Under the pieces are notes generated by a model. It was not told the DNA's origin. It saw nothing but the letters and a program-made list of their open reading frames with translations, and made no database searches. A stretch of DNA of 64,000 nt from Cupriavidus neocaledonicus (GTDB taxonomy: Bacteria > Pseudomonadota > Gammaproteobacteria > Burkholderiales > Burkholderiaceae), in NCBI RefSeq assembly GCF_000372525.1, contig NZ_AQUR01000092.1:1-64000 (forward strand), read 5' to 3'. Both the position numbers and the translations under genes were made by a program. Shown piece by piece: positions 48,320-57,695 of the stretch. Position 1 is the stretch's first letter, and every line of letters starts with the position of its first letter.

Positions 48320-49647
48320 TGCGCTCGATCCAGCGAACGCTGCTGGGGTGGCTGGCGGCCGGGCTGGTGGCCGGCATCGCCATCGCCACCGCGCTGATCT
48401 ACGGGCAGGCGCGGCAGGAGGCCAACGCGCTGTTCGACTACCAGATGAAGCAGATGGCGGCGGCGCTGCCGAGCCAGTTCGCCAATCCGCTGGCGCCGCC
48501 CTTCGTCGGCGCGCCCGGCGACCTCGGGCATGCCGACGAGGATGTGGTGATCCATATCTGGGACGGCTCCGGGCGCAGCCTTTATTTGTCGCACTCGCAC
48601 CCGGCACTGCCCGCGCGCGCCGAGCTGGGGTTCTCCAACGTGACCACGCAGCAGGGCGAATGGCGGCTGTACAGCATGCAGCTGGGTCCCGCCGTGGTGC
48701 AGATCGCGCAGCCGATGAGCGCGCGCCGCACGCTGGCCGCGCGCATGGCGCTGCGCACCGTGGCGCCACTGCTGCTGTTGCTGCCGCTGCTGGGCTGGCT
48801 GGTGTGGATGGCGGTGGGCCGCGGCCTGCGCCCGCTGCGCGAGATCGCCACCGAGGTGCGCGCGCGCGACGCCAACACGCTGGCGCCGCTGGCGGTGCGC
48901 CCGATGCCCGACGAAATCGCGCCGCTGAGCGCGGCGCTGAACCAGCTGCTGGCGCGGCTCTCGCATGCCATCGACACCCAGCGCGCCTTCGTCGCCGATG
49001 CCGCGCACGCGCTGCGCACGCCGCTGACCGCGCTGCAGCTGCAGGCCCAACTGGTCGAGCGGGCCGACGACGGCGCCGCGCGCGACGAAGCCATCGCCAA
49101 GCTGCGCCAGGGGCTGGAGCGGCTCACCCACCTGGTCACCCAGCTGCTGACGCTGGCGCGGCAGGAACCGGGCGCGGCCGTGCCCCCGCACGAACCGGTG
49201 GAGCTGCATCAACTGGCCGCGGCCGTGGTCGCGGAGATGGCCCAGGCCGCGCTCGATCGCGACATCGACTTGGGCCTGGACGGCAGCGCCGACGCCACCC
49301 CCGCGGTGGTACGCGGCGACGCCGATGCGTTGCGCATCCTGCTGACCAACCTGCTGGACAACGCGCTCGCATACATCCCGGCCGGCGGTCGCATCGACGT
49401 GGCGGTGCGGCGCGGCGCCGACGGCCGGAGCGTGGAACTGGTGGTCAGCGACAACGGACCCGGCATCCCCGCGCAAGAGCGCGCGCGCGTGTTCGACCGC
49501 TTCTATCGCGTGGCCGATGCCCCGACCGGCGGCAGCGGCCTGGGGCTGGCCATCGTCGCCGAGATCGCGCAGTCGCACGGCGCGCGGGTGGTGCTCGAGG
49601 ATGCGGGGCCTGGCTTGCGGGTCAGGGTGGTGTTCCGGCAGGCCTGA
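48319..49647 (+). CDS. Sensor histidine kinase
   Basis: A 442-aa membrane kinase. Membrane helices lie at about 8-28 and 148-166 and flank a periplasmic sensor domain of about 120 residues. HAMP-like region (about 168-215), phospho-acceptor His230 in DAAHALRTPLTALQ, and an ATPase domain with NLLDNALAY, DNGPGIP and GGSGLGLAIV. The start overlaps the regulator stop by 1 bp (TGATG). Signal unknown. Confidence 0.93.
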   Translation: MRSIQRTLLGWLAAGLVAGIAIATALIYGQARQEANALFDYQMKQMAAALPSQFANPLAPPFVGAPGDLGHADEDVVIHIWDGSGRSLYLSHSHPALPARAELGFSNVTTQQGEWRLYSMQLGPAVVQIAQPMSARRTLAARMALRTVAPLLLLLPLLGWLVWMAVGRGLRPLREIATEVRARDANTLAPLAVRPMPDEIAPLSAALNQLLARLSHAIDTQRAFVADAAHALRTPLTALQLQAQLVERADDGAARDEAIAKLRQGLERLTHLVTQLLTLARQEPGAAVPPHEPVELHQLAAAVVAEMAQAALDRDIDLGLDGSADATPAVVRGDADALRILLTNLLDNALAYIPAGGRIDVAVRRGADGRSVELVVSDNGPGIPAQERARVFDRFYRVADAPTGGSGLGLAIVAEIAQSHGARVVLEDAGPGLRVRVVFRQA

Positions 49648-49657
49648 GCGCCGCTGC

Positions 49658-50593
49658 TCAGGCCACCGGCGTCAACACCTGTTGCCCGGCAAAATGCCGC
49701 CGCGCATTCTCGAGAAACTGCGCCACCGAGGCAGCAATCGCCTCGGGCGACCAGCCCGCGACGTGGGGCGTCAGGACCACGTTGGGGCAGTCGAGCAAGA
49801 TCGAGGGCGGCTCGGGCTCGCTCTCATAGACATCCAGCCCCGCGCCGCCAAGCTGGCCAGCGCGCAGCGCGCTCGCCAGCGCCTCGGTGTCGACCACGCT
49901 GCCGCGCGCGATATTGACCAGGAAGCCGGCGGGGCCCAGTGCCGCCAATACCCTGGCATCCACCAGGTGGCGGGTGTCGGGCCCGCCCGGCGTGGCCACT
50001 ACCAGGTAATCCGCCCATTCGGCCAGTGCGCCGATGTTGTCGAAATAGCGGTAGCCGGCGTCACCGCGCGGCGTGCGGTTGTGATAGCCGATCTCCAGGT
50101 CGAAGCCCTCGCCGCGCCGCGCGATGCGCCGGCCGATAGTGCCGAGGCCGACGATACCCAGCCGCTTGCCCGACACATTGGGCCGCAGCGGCAGCGCGGT
50201 GCGCCAGGTGCCGGCGCGCGTGGCCGCGTCCAGTTGCGGCACCGCGCGCACGGTCGCCAGCAGCAGCGCGAAGGCGTGGTCGGCGACGCAGCTGTCGTTG
50301 GTGCCAGCGCCATTGGCCACGACGATGCCGCGCGCGCGGGCGTGCGCCACGGCAATGTTCTCGAATCCCGCGCCCAGCGCGCACACCAGTTCCAGTGCCG
50401 GCATCGCGTCGATGTCGGCAGCGCTCAGGCCGGTGGAGCCGATGGTCAGTACCGCGCGGATGCGCTCGCCATGGGTGGCGAGCTGATCGGCACGGCTTGC
50501 GGCATCGGGCGCATAGAGGATGTCGAAAACTGCCGCAATGGCATCGCGGTGATGAGGAGAGACCTGGGTCAGGATCAACAGCGTGGGCTTCAT
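49658..50593 (-). CDS. D-2-hydroxyacid dehydrogenase (glyoxylate/hydroxypyruvate reductase type)
   Basis: A 311-aa NAD(P)-dependent dehydrogenase. The dinucleotide fold has GLGTIGRRIA (near 150-160). Catalytic residues are Arg230 (ARGSVVD), the Glu of DVYESEP (near 257) and His277 (TPHVAGWS). Substrate likely glyoxylate, hydroxypyruvate or another 2-ketoacid. It is convergent with the sensor kinase gene. Confidence 0.9.
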   Translation of the reverse strand: MKPTLLILTQVSPHHRDAIAAVFDILYAPDAASRADQLATHGERIRAVLTIGSTGLSAADIDAMPALELVCALGAGFENIAVAHARARGIVVANGAGTNDSCVADHAFALLLATVRAVPQLDAATRAGTWRTALPLRPNVSGKRLGIVGLGTIGRRIARRGEGFDLEIGYHNRTPRGDAGYRYFDNIGALAEWADYLVVATPGGPDTRHLVDARVLAALGPAGFLVNIARGSVVDTEALASALRAGQLGGAGLDVYESEPEPPSILLDCPNVVLTPHVAGWSPEAIAASVAQFLENARRHFAGQQVLTPVA

Positions 50594-50744
50594 GGCGGGG
50601 CAGTGGAGCGGAAAGGTGGCGGTAAGTGCGGGCCGCCGCCATGGTTGGCAGCAGGTGGGCTGATACGGGCGCGGACCACGGCAGGGGCACATTCTAGCGC
50701 CGCGGCACCAGGCTTGCCGAATGCGACAGGCCATCCATCGGATA

Positions 50745-50761
50745 CGCAGAAACGGGTACGC
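50745..50761 (-). repeat. Outlying origin-type 17-bp element
   Basis: Exact GCGTACCCGTTTCTGCG on the minus strand, in the divergent gap between the dehydrogenase and the YccF-like gene. Confidence 0.85.
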
Positions 50762-50879
50762 TTTGCACCGGCAGGCCAGGAATGCGACGGGTCGAGTGCG
50801 CGGGTTGCGCAGGTAAATCCAGCGTTATCGCGGGTCAACCGGGCTCGCATAGCAGCCTTGGCCGGACCCGCCCGCAGCA

Positions 50880-50896
50880 CGCAGAAACGGGTACGC
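50880..50896 (-). repeat. Outlying origin-type 17-bp element, the farthest right copy
   Basis: Exact GCGTACCCGTTTCTGCG on the minus strand, 135 bp after the previous copy in the same gap. No further copy is seen up to the right end of the window. Confidence 0.85.
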
Positions 50897-50984
50897 CTTG
50901 GCCGCGCAGACCGCCTTGCCGCCGTGCCGGCGCGACGCCATTGCGTATCATGCGTGTTCCTCTTCTCACTGGTGCAACGACAGC

Positions 50985-51440
50985 ATGCGCGCGATCGGCA
51001 ACTTCCTCTGGTTCATCCTTGGCGGCGTGGCGATGGGCCTGGCCTGGTGGCTGGCAGGGCTGCTGGCCTTCATTTCGATCATCGGCATTCCCTGGGGCAA
51101 GGCCTGCTTCGTGATCGGCAGCTTCACCTTTTTTCCGTTCGGCAAGCAGGCCATCAGCCGGCGCGAACTGACCGGGCGCGACGATGTCGGCACCGGCGCG
51201 CTGGGGCTGGTGGGCAATGTGCTGTGGTTTGTCTTTGCCGGCGTGTGGCTGGCCATCGGCCATGTCATGGCGGCGGTGGCCAACTTCGTCACCATCATCG
51301 GCATCCCGTTCGCGATCCAGCACCTGAAGCTGGCCGGCATCGCACTGGCGCCGATCGGCCAGACCGTGGTCAGCAACGAGTTGGCGGAGGCCGCGCGCCG
51401 CGACGGCGCCCGCGCCCAGGTGGACCAGTTGCGCCGCTGA
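50985..51440 (+). CDS. YccF-domain inner-membrane protein
   Basis: A 151-aa protein with two similar YccF units, each with a membrane segment followed by a conserved turn (IGIPWGKACFVIGSFTFFPFGK and the IGIPFAIQHLKLAGIALAPIG region, quoted separately here at 37-58 and 107-127). Function unknown. Start at 50985. Confidence 0.85.
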   Translation: MRAIGNFLWFILGGVAMGLAWWLAGLLAFISIIGIPWGKACFVIGSFTFFPFGKQAISRRELTGRDDVGTGALGLVGNVLWFVFAGVWLAIGHVMAAVANFVTIIGIPFAIQHLKLAGIALAPIGQTVVSNELAEAARRDGARAQVDQLRR

Positions 51441-51444
51441 GCGC

Positions 51445-51918
51445 TCAGGCGTCCGCGTCGTCGTCGGGACCTTCCCCGTCCTGCTGGCCGGCGTGGGCCA
51501 CCAGCCGGTCTAGCAGGTCGCCCAGCAGCGCCTGTTCGGCTTCGCTCAGGCAGCCAAAAATCTCCTCATTGCGCCGGGCGATCATGGCGATCGCCTGCCG
51601 GTACAGCGGCCTGCCCTGCGCGGTCAGCGACAGCACCACGCCGCGCCCGTCGGCCGCGCTGGCCTCCTTGCTGACCAGCCCGCGCGCCACCAGCGCCTGC
51701 GCCGAGCGGCTGGCCTGGCCCTTGGTCAGGTTGGCACGCTGTGCCAGGGCGTTGACCGACAGCGGCGCGAAGGCGCCGATCGCGGCCAGGCAGCGGCCCT
51801 CGCTGAGCAGCAGCCCGCATTGCTCCAGGTAGGCGGCGGCGCTGTCCTTGTCGCTGAGCTTGTTGACCTGGTGCAGGCGGTAGCTCAGGAACTGTTCGAG
51901 GCGTGGCAGTGGCTTCAT
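51445..51918 (-). CDS. MarR-family transcriptional regulator
   Basis: A 157-aa winged-helix repressor. The DNA-binding region (about 50-95) includes LAQRANLTKGQASRSAQALV and the wing DGRGVVLSL. It is translationally coupled (ATGA overlap) to the small DUF2783-like gene and lies in one operon with the flavin monooxygenase. It probably binds the inverted repeat at 53853-53879 upstream of the operon and responds to the monooxygenase substrate, typically an aromatic compound. Confidence 0.88.
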   Translation of the reverse strand: MKPLPRLEQFLSYRLHQVNKLSDKDSAAAYLEQCGLLLSEGRCLAAIGAFAPLSVNALAQRANLTKGQASRSAQALVARGLVSKEASAADGRGVVLSLTAQGRPLYRQAIAMIARRNEEIFGCLSEAEQALLGDLLDRLVAHAGQQDGEGPDDDADA

Positions 51919-52142
51919 GGCGTTTCCGTTTCGGGCGTCGGCATTGTAGAGCCGCCGGCGGCCTCTTGGCGGCTGCGCGCCTCGGCTTCGTCGATCAGCG
52001 CCAGCACCGGCGCCAGCGCTGGCTGCCGGCTCATCAGGCCCAGGCATACCATCGCCAGCAGCAGGGGCGCACGGGCCTCGCCGGTGCGTCCCATGGCTTC
52101 GCACAGTCGGGTATAGGCCTGGTCGAGGTCTTCAGCTTGCAT
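51915..52142 (-). CDS. Small DUF2783-like protein
   Basis: A 75-aa, mostly helical protein that resembles the short DUF2783 proteins often encoded beside aromatic-ring monooxygenases. Its start lies inside the 3' end of the monooxygenase gene (11-bp overlap), and its stop overlaps the MarR start. Function unknown. Confidence 0.6.
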   Translation of the reverse strand: MQAEDLDQAYTRLCEAMGRTGEARAPLLLAMVCLGLMSRQPALAPVLALIDEAEARSRQEAAGGSTMPTPETETP

Positions 52143-53820
52143 GGCGGGCTCCGGTTTGCAGCAGGGGGGCGAGGGTGGCGCGCACGGCGTCCCATGACGG
52201 TTCGCGCCAGCGTGCCAGCACGTAGCCATCGGGCCGGATCAGGTACAGCGTGCCGGGGCTTGCACCATAGCGGGCGTGGGCCTGGCCGTCGACGTCGGCC
52301 AGCGCGGCGGCGCCGGCCGGGGTGCCGCTGACCACCTGGTACGCTTGCAGCGCTTGCGGATGTTCCTGCGCCAGCGCGGCCAGCTGTTCGGGCAGCGCCG
52401 GCCGGTCGGCGCCGTGCCGGAACCACAGCATCGTGAAACGCTGCCCGAAGCATTGCGTCAGATGGCGGATGCCGTCCGGGCCGTCCACGCGCATCTCCGG
52501 CGCCGGCACGCCGGGCGCAGCGCCCGGGCAGTCGGCGCCGAAGTCGCTCGGACCGTTCAGCGCCGAATCGGCATAGGCAACCGGTGCCGACTGCCGCGGA
52601 TTGATCAGCGAACGCACCGCCGGCTCGGATGGCGCCAGCCGCAGCGTAGCCTCGCGCATCAGCCTGAAGGCGAAGTCTGGCGGCGCCATGAACTCGGTGC
52701 TCTTGGCGCCGTAGGCAAGGTTCTGGCGCGTGGCGTGCAGCCGTTCGGCGGAGTAGCTATCGAGCAGGCTGTCGCTGGCCTGGCCGCGCAGCACCCAGGC
52801 CAGCTTCCACGCCAGGTTGCCGGCATCGTCCAGTCCCGAATTGAGCCCGCGCACGCCAAAGATCGGCACCAGGTGCGCGGCGTCGCCGGCGAACAGGATG
52901 CGGCCATGGCGATAGTCCCGCAGGGTCAGGCACTTGGCGTTGTACATGGAGATCCACAGCGGCCGCCACGGCTCGGTCTCGCCGATCATGTCGAGGTGGC
53001 TCTGCACGCGCGGCAGCACGTTCTCGGGCCTGACCGCCTCGTCGGGGTCTTCGTCGTCGCGGAGCTGGTAGTCGATGCGCCAGACGTCGTCGGGCTGCCG
53101 GTGCATCAGCAGGGTCGAGCCGGGGTTTGAGGGCGGGTCGAACCAGGCCAGCCGCTCTACCTCGCGCCGCGTCTTCTGCACGATATCGACGATCACGTAG
53201 CGGCCTTCGTACTGCGTGCCTTCCATGCGCAGGCCCAGTTGCTCGCGCACCGTGCTGCGACCGCCGTCGCAAGCCACCAGCCATTGCGCATCGACCTCCA
53301 CCGCGCCGGCCCCGGTCTCGATCCCGGCGACCACGCCGCCGGCGTGCTGGCGCAGCGTCCGCAAGCGCGCGCCGAAGCGCACCTCGGCGGGCGACGCGCC
53401 GCGCAGCGCGGCATCGTGGGCGAAGGCCTCCAGGTAGTACTGCTGGATATTGACCATCGGCGCAAAGCGCTCGCCCGGCTCGCTCGGCATCTGGAAGTGC
53501 AGCACTTCCGTGTCGCGGTAATAGCTGCGCCCGCCGACCCAGGGCAGGCCGGTCGCGACGGTGGCCCGGTCGGCGCCCGCCCAGCCCAGGATTTCCAGCG
53601 AGCGCCGTGCCATGCAGATCGCGCGGCTGCCGGCGCAGTAGCCGTCGTCGGCTTCCACCACCAGCGCGGCAATGCCCTGGCGCGCCAGCAGCGCGGCCAG
53701 GGTCAGGCCGACCGGGCCGCCGCCGGCGATCAGCACCGGGATGCGCTGCGGCCAGGGGCGGGACGAAGCGGGTGGGGGTGCGGGCGGCACCGGCAGGCGC
53801 GGGGCGGGCAGGTCTGGCAT
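52132..53820 (-). CDS. FAD-dependent aromatic monooxygenase (group A)
   Basis: A 562-aa flavoprotein. It has GxGxxG in VLIAGGGPVGLTLA (near 31-44), the DG motif ACDGGRSTVR (near 185) and the GD motif FAGDAAHLVPIFGVRGLNSG (near 310-330). A C-terminal thioredoxin-like domain completes the protein. The layout is that of phenol or 3-hydroxyphenylpropionate hydroxylases; the aromatic substrate cannot be assigned. Start at ATG 53820. Confidence 0.9.
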   Translation of the reverse strand: MPDLPAPRLPVPPAPPPASSRPWPQRIPVLIAGGGPVGLTLAALLARQGIAALVVEADDGYCAGSRAICMARRSLEILGWAGADRATVATGLPWVGGRSYYRDTEVLHFQMPSEPGERFAPMVNIQQYYLEAFAHDAALRGASPAEVRFGARLRTLRQHAGGVVAGIETGAGAVEVDAQWLVACDGGRSTVREQLGLRMEGTQYEGRYVIVDIVQKTRREVERLAWFDPPSNPGSTLLMHRQPDDVWRIDYQLRDDEDPDEAVRPENVLPRVQSHLDMIGETEPWRPLWISMYNAKCLTLRDYRHGRILFAGDAAHLVPIFGVRGLNSGLDDAGNLAWKLAWVLRGQASDSLLDSYSAERLHATRQNLAYGAKSTEFMAPPDFAFRLMREATLRLAPSEPAVRSLINPRQSAPVAYADSALNGPSDFGADCPGAAPGVPAPEMRVDGPDGIRHLTQCFGQRFTMLWFRHGADRPALPEQLAALAQEHPQALQAYQVVSGTPAGAAALADVDGQAHARYGASPGTLYLIRPDGYVLARWREPSWDAVRATLAPLLQTGARHAS

Positions 53821-53852
53821 GGCGGGCAAGGGTCTGCGGGGGTGGTTGTGGG

Positions 53853-53879
53853 CGCAACTATATCGCCCAAATAGTTGCG
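53853..53879. promoter_or_regulatory. Inverted repeat, candidate MarR operator
   Basis: Perfect 9-bp arms CGCAACTAT (53853-53861) and ATAGTTGCG (53871-53879) with 9 bp between. It lies in the divergent region between the monooxygenase operon and the OPT transporter, so one operator may control both. Confidence 0.6.
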
Positions 53880-54003
53880 TGCGAAACTAGTGTAAACCCC
53901 GCCGGCCGGGGCCGGCACGGCGGTAACGCAAAGCAGCCGCCGCACCCAGGCCCTTCGCCTATGCTTCGCAACAGGCACACTGTTCCGCTGAAGGGGCCGC
54001 GCC

Positions 54004-55782
54004 ATGCCCGTCCTGCCCTCCGATGCCGCGCCGCGCGCGGCCTGGCTGCCATCGCCGGGCAGCTGGCAATACCACCTGATGCTGGGCGCGGCCGGCATGC
54101 TGGTGCTGGGTCCGCTCGGTGGCGTCGCCGCGGCATACATGAATTTCTCGCTGGGCTTCTTTGTCGGCGGGCAGGTGCTGGCGGGCATCCTGGGCTCGGT
54201 GGTGACGGCCGGCTATGGCGCGTCCGGCCGCCATGGCGCCAACTACATCCAGACCGCGGCGGCGTCGGTGGCGGGCATGGGCGGCATGGCGGTGGTGCTG
54301 CAGGCGATGGCGTGGCTCGGCATGGCGCAGCCGCCACTGTGGCAGCTGGTGCTGTACCTGCTGTGCATCGGCATGTTCGGGGTGGGGGTGGGCATGCTGT
54401 ACACGCCGCTGCTGGTGGACCGCATGCAGCTGACCTTTCCCTCGGGGCTGGCTGTGGCCAACATCCTTCGCGCGCTGACCGATCCGGCGCTGCTGCGGCG
54501 CTCGGTGGCGCGGCTTGGCGGCGGCATGGTGCTGGGCCTGGCCAGCGGGCTGGGGGCCGGGCGGGTGCCGGGGCTGGCGGCGCTGGACCTGTCCGCGGCC
54601 ACTTTCGGCGCGGGCATGATCGTCGGCGCGCGCGTGGGCGTTGCCGCGCTGGTGGGCGGGCTGGCCGGCTGGGCCATGACGCCGTGGTTTATCGACGCCG
54701 GCTGTCTCGCGCCGGGCGAGCCGTACCGCAAGGCCACGTTCCTGGTGGCGCTTGGCATGATCATGGGCGCGGCTGTGGTCGACCTGGCGCAACTGCTGGC
54801 GCAGGCCTGGCGGCGCTGGCGCACGCAGCGCCAGCAGCCGAGCGCGCCGCGGCGCGGGCCCGGCATGGGCTGGGTGGCGGCGTGGGCGCTGCTGTGGGGC
54901 GGTGCCACGGTGGCGGCGGGCGTGACGTGGTTCGGGCAGCCGCTGGCCTTCCAGCTGATTGCCGTGCTGCTGGCGCTGGTGTTCGCGCTGGTCAACGGCA
55001 TCTCGGTCGGCATGGTCGACCAGAATCCGATTTCATCGGCGTTCGTGCTGTCGGTGATCGTGATGGCGGGCGCCGGCCTGCGCGCGCCGCAGGTGGGCCT
55101 GATCGCCGCCACGGTATTGCTGGTGGCTACGGCCGAAGCCAGCGACATGCAGCAGGACCGCTCCACCGGCTGGCGCCTGGGCAGCGACCGCATGGTGCAG
55201 TTCGGCTACCAGGTGGCGGGCATCGTGGTCGGCGCACTGGTCGCGGTGGCGATGGCGCGGCTGTTCCTGCAGGCCTATCCGGTGCTGGCGCTGGACCAGA
55301 CCACCCTGCCGGCCGACCAGCAGCCGGCGCGCTGGACTTCGGCCATGACCTACAAGATCGTGGGCGTGCTCCATGGCCTGTCGCAGGACCGCACCGGCCA
55401 GTACCTTGCGGTTGGGGCGGGCCTGGCGATCGGGCTGGCGACGGCGCTGTTGCGCCGCGCCATCCTCGGCCATCCCGCGTGGCAGCGCTTTGCGCGTTCC
55501 GGACGGGGCGGGCAGGCGGCGGATTTCATGCTCGATGCCGTGATCCTGCCTTCGCCCTATGCTTCGTCGTTCGGCGGTTTCGTCAACCTGGCGGCGGCGG
55601 CATGGATGGCGGCGGGCGGTGTGCTGGCCAGCGTGGGCGGCGTGGTCGGCGCACACGGGGTGCGCCGGCAAGGCTTGCCGCGCGACATGAACACCGCGTC
55701 GCTGCTGGGCGGGGGGCTGATTGCGGGCGATGCGCTGGCGGCGCTTGGCATCGGCATGGCCGGCTTGCTGTTGGTCCCGTGA
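54004..55782 (+). CDS. OPT-family transporter
   Basis: A 592-aa inner-membrane protein with about 14-16 hydrophobic helices, of the oligopeptide/metal-chelate OPT family. Visible segments include GLAVANILRALTDPALL near 156-172 and DQNPISSAFVLSVIVMAGAG near 340-359. OPT members take up peptides, glutathione or siderophore-like chelates; the substrate is not predictable. AAGGGG lies 7 nt before the ATG. Divergent from the monooxygenase operon. Confidence 0.88.
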   Translation: MPVLPSDAAPRAAWLPSPGSWQYHLMLGAAGMLVLGPLGGVAAAYMNFSLGFFVGGQVLAGILGSVVTAGYGASGRHGANYIQTAAASVAGMGGMAVVLQAMAWLGMAQPPLWQLVLYLLCIGMFGVGVGMLYTPLLVDRMQLTFPSGLAVANILRALTDPALLRRSVARLGGGMVLGLASGLGAGRVPGLAALDLSAATFGAGMIVGARVGVAALVGGLAGWAMTPWFIDAGCLAPGEPYRKATFLVALGMIMGAAVVDLAQLLAQAWRRWRTQRQQPSAPRRGPGMGWVAAWALLWGGATVAAGVTWFGQPLAFQLIAVLLALVFALVNGISVGMVDQNPISSAFVLSVIVMAGAGLRAPQVGLIAATVLLVATAEASDMQQDRSTGWRLGSDRMVQFGYQVAGIVVGALVAVAMARLFLQAYPVLALDQTTLPADQQPARWTSAMTYKIVGVLHGLSQDRTGQYLAVGAGLAIGLATALLRRAILGHPAWQRFARSGRGGQAADFMLDAVILPSPYASSFGGFVNLAAAAWMAAGGVLASVGGVVGAHGVRRQGLPRDMNTASLLGGGLIAGDALAALGIGMAGLLLVP

Positions 55783-55798
55783 GAGCATGACGCGGCCA

Positions 55799-55849
55799 AT
55801 TGTCAAATTTGGCTGACGCTTCTGTCCAAGATCCAGTGGATTGTCAAAT
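55799..55849 (+). repeat. Direct repeat upstream of the acyl-CoA dehydrogenase gene
   Basis: ATTGTCAAAT occurs at 55799-55808 and again at 55840-55849, 41 bp apart (about four helical turns), upstream of the gene at 55911. Possible regulator half-sites. Confidence 0.35.
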
Positions 55850-55910
55850 CGCCCCACCGGCGTACCATAGGCGGCCAGACTGACATACTGGCTTGACCCG
55901 GAGAATCACC

Positions 55911-57068
55911 ATGGCCCTAGACCAAGAATCCTTTGCCCTGCTGCGCGCCTCGGTGCAGCGCTTCATCGACGAACGCCTGAAGCCCGCCGAAGACACGCTG
56001 GAGGAAACTGACGACGTGCCCGCCGACATCGTCGCCGACATGAAGGAGATGGGGCTGTTCGGCATCTCCATCCCCGAGAACTACGGCGGCATCGGCCTGT
56101 CGATGTCGCAGGAATGCGATGTGGTGTACGACCTCGGCCATACCGCGTTCGCCTTCCGCTCGGTATTCGGCACCAACGTCGGCATCGGTTCGCAGGGCAT
56201 CCTGATGGATGGCACCGAGGAACAGAAGCAGCAATACCTGCCGCGCATCGCCAGCGGCGAGATGATCATCTCGTTCGCGCTGACCGAGCCCAACGCCGGC
56301 TCCGATGCGGCCTCGCTGCAGACCCGAGCGGAGCTGGACGGCGACCACTACGTCATCAACGGCACCAAGCGCTTCATCACCAACGCGCCGCGCGCGGGCG
56401 CCTTCACGCTGATGGCGCGCACCGGTGGCCCGGGCGCCGGCGGCATCTCGTCCTTCATCGTGCCGGCCGACACCCCGGGCATCTCGCTGGGCAAGCCCGA
56501 CAAGAAGATGGGCCAGCGCGGCACCAAGACCTGCGACGTGGTGCTCGAGAACGTGCGCGTGCCGGCCGCCAACATCATCGGCGGCGTGCCGGGGGTGGGC
56601 TTCAAGACCGCCATGAAGGTGCTCGACCGCGGCCGCCTGCACCTGTCGGCGCTGGCCTGCGGCATGGCGCACCGGCTCATCACCGACGCCGTGGCGTATG
56701 CCAAGGAGCGCAAGCAGTTCGGCCGCCCGATCGGCGACTTCCAGCTGATCCAGGCGATGCTGGCCGACAGCCAGGCCGAACTCTACGCGGGCCTGTCGAT
56801 GGTGCGCGACTGTGCCCAGCGCTACGACGCCAAGCCCGCCGGCAAGAGCGATCCGGAAGTCAGCGTGCTGGCCTCCTGCACCAAGATGTTCTGTACCGAG
56901 ATGGTGGGCCGCGTCGCCGACCGTGCGGTGCAGATCCACGGCGGCGCGGGCTATATCGCCGAGTACAAGGCCGAGCGCTTCTACCGCGATGTGCGCCTGC
57001 TGCGCCTGTACGAGGGCACTACGCAGATCCAACAGATGATCATCGCCAAGCACCTGCTGCGCGACTGA
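55911..57068 (+). CDS. Acyl-CoA dehydrogenase
   Basis: A 385-aa FAD enzyme that introduces the alpha-beta double bond in acyl-CoA. Signature ISFALTEPNAGSDAAS (near 122-137) and the C-terminal RLYEGTTQIQ with catalytic Glu368 are intact. The chain-length or branch preference is unclear. Contrast with the EPS-locus relative at 13426-14625, which lacks this Glu. GGAGA precedes the ATG by 6 nt. Confidence 0.93.
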   Translation: MALDQESFALLRASVQRFIDERLKPAEDTLEETDDVPADIVADMKEMGLFGISIPENYGGIGLSMSQECDVVYDLGHTAFAFRSVFGTNVGIGSQGILMDGTEEQKQQYLPRIASGEMIISFALTEPNAGSDAASLQTRAELDGDHYVINGTKRFITNAPRAGAFTLMARTGGPGAGGISSFIVPADTPGISLGKPDKKMGQRGTKTCDVVLENVRVPAANIIGGVPGVGFKTAMKVLDRGRLHLSALACGMAHRLITDAVAYAKERKQFGRPIGDFQLIQAMLADSQAELYAGLSMVRDCAQRYDAKPAGKSDPEVSVLASCTKMFCTEMVGRVADRAVQIHGGAGYIAEYKAERFYRDVRLLRLYEGTTQIQQMIIAKHLLRD

Positions 57069-57097
57069 CCCCCAACGGCCCGCGTGGCAGGAGCGAC

Positions 57098-57670
57098 ATG
57101 GACACGATGCAATACCGCGGGCGCGACGGTGCGCCGCAGGCAGGACATGATGACGGCGCGCCGCACCGGCTGCGCGCGGTGGTGGCGACGTATCGCCCCA
57201 CGCTGCAGGCGTACACGCTGGCGGTGTCGCCGGCCGAGCTGATCGCGCTCTGCGCGCTGCCGGCCCAGCTGGCGGCCGGCGTCGGCGCCACCCCCGACCC
57301 GCGCGTGCAGGCCCACCTGGCGCGGCTGCGCACTGAGGTGCAGGGCAGCGGCATCGCCTTGCCCGGCGCCATCGTGGTGGCGGTCAGCGGCGGTAGCATG
57401 CAGTGCGAGTGCGACCACCTGTTTACGCTCACGCTGCAGCCGCGCCGTGGCGACCGGCTGATCGTGATCGACGGCTACGAGCGGCTGCTGGCGCTGGCGC
57501 ATGGCGAGCGCCGCCAGTGCAAGACGCTGGTGTCGGCGGTGCTGTGGCGCACCGCGCTGGAGAGCGCCGCGGCGGCGCCGGCAGACGATGCCGCCAACGC
57601 GCTCATCGACGCGCCGGTGGCGCAGTCATCCGCGGCGCGCTGGGCCAGCGCGACGCGGGTCTGGCATTGA
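57098..57670 (+). CDS. Hypothetical protein with DGQHR-like core
   Basis: A 190-aa protein. Residues about 40-135 follow the order of a DGQHR (DndB-like) domain: a start segment VSPAELIAL, a helical stretch with RVQAHLARLRTEV, the strand PGAIVVAV, then RRGDRLIVIDGYERLLAL. DGYER would stand for DGQHR, so the signature is degenerate. There are no other phosphorothioation or DNA-modification genes nearby. CAGGAG lies 4 nt before the ATG. Alternatively an unrelated hypothetical protein. Confidence 0.5.
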   Translation: MDTMQYRGRDGAPQAGHDDGAPHRLRAVVATYRPTLQAYTLAVSPAELIALCALPAQLAAGVGATPDPRVQAHLARLRTEVQGSGIALPGAIVVAVSGGSMQCECDHLFTLTLQPRRGDRLIVIDGYERLLALAHGERRQCKTLVSAVLWRTALESAAAAPADDAANALIDAPVAQSSAARWASATRVWH

Positions 57671-57695
57671 TCGCGACGACCGGCGCAACGTAACG

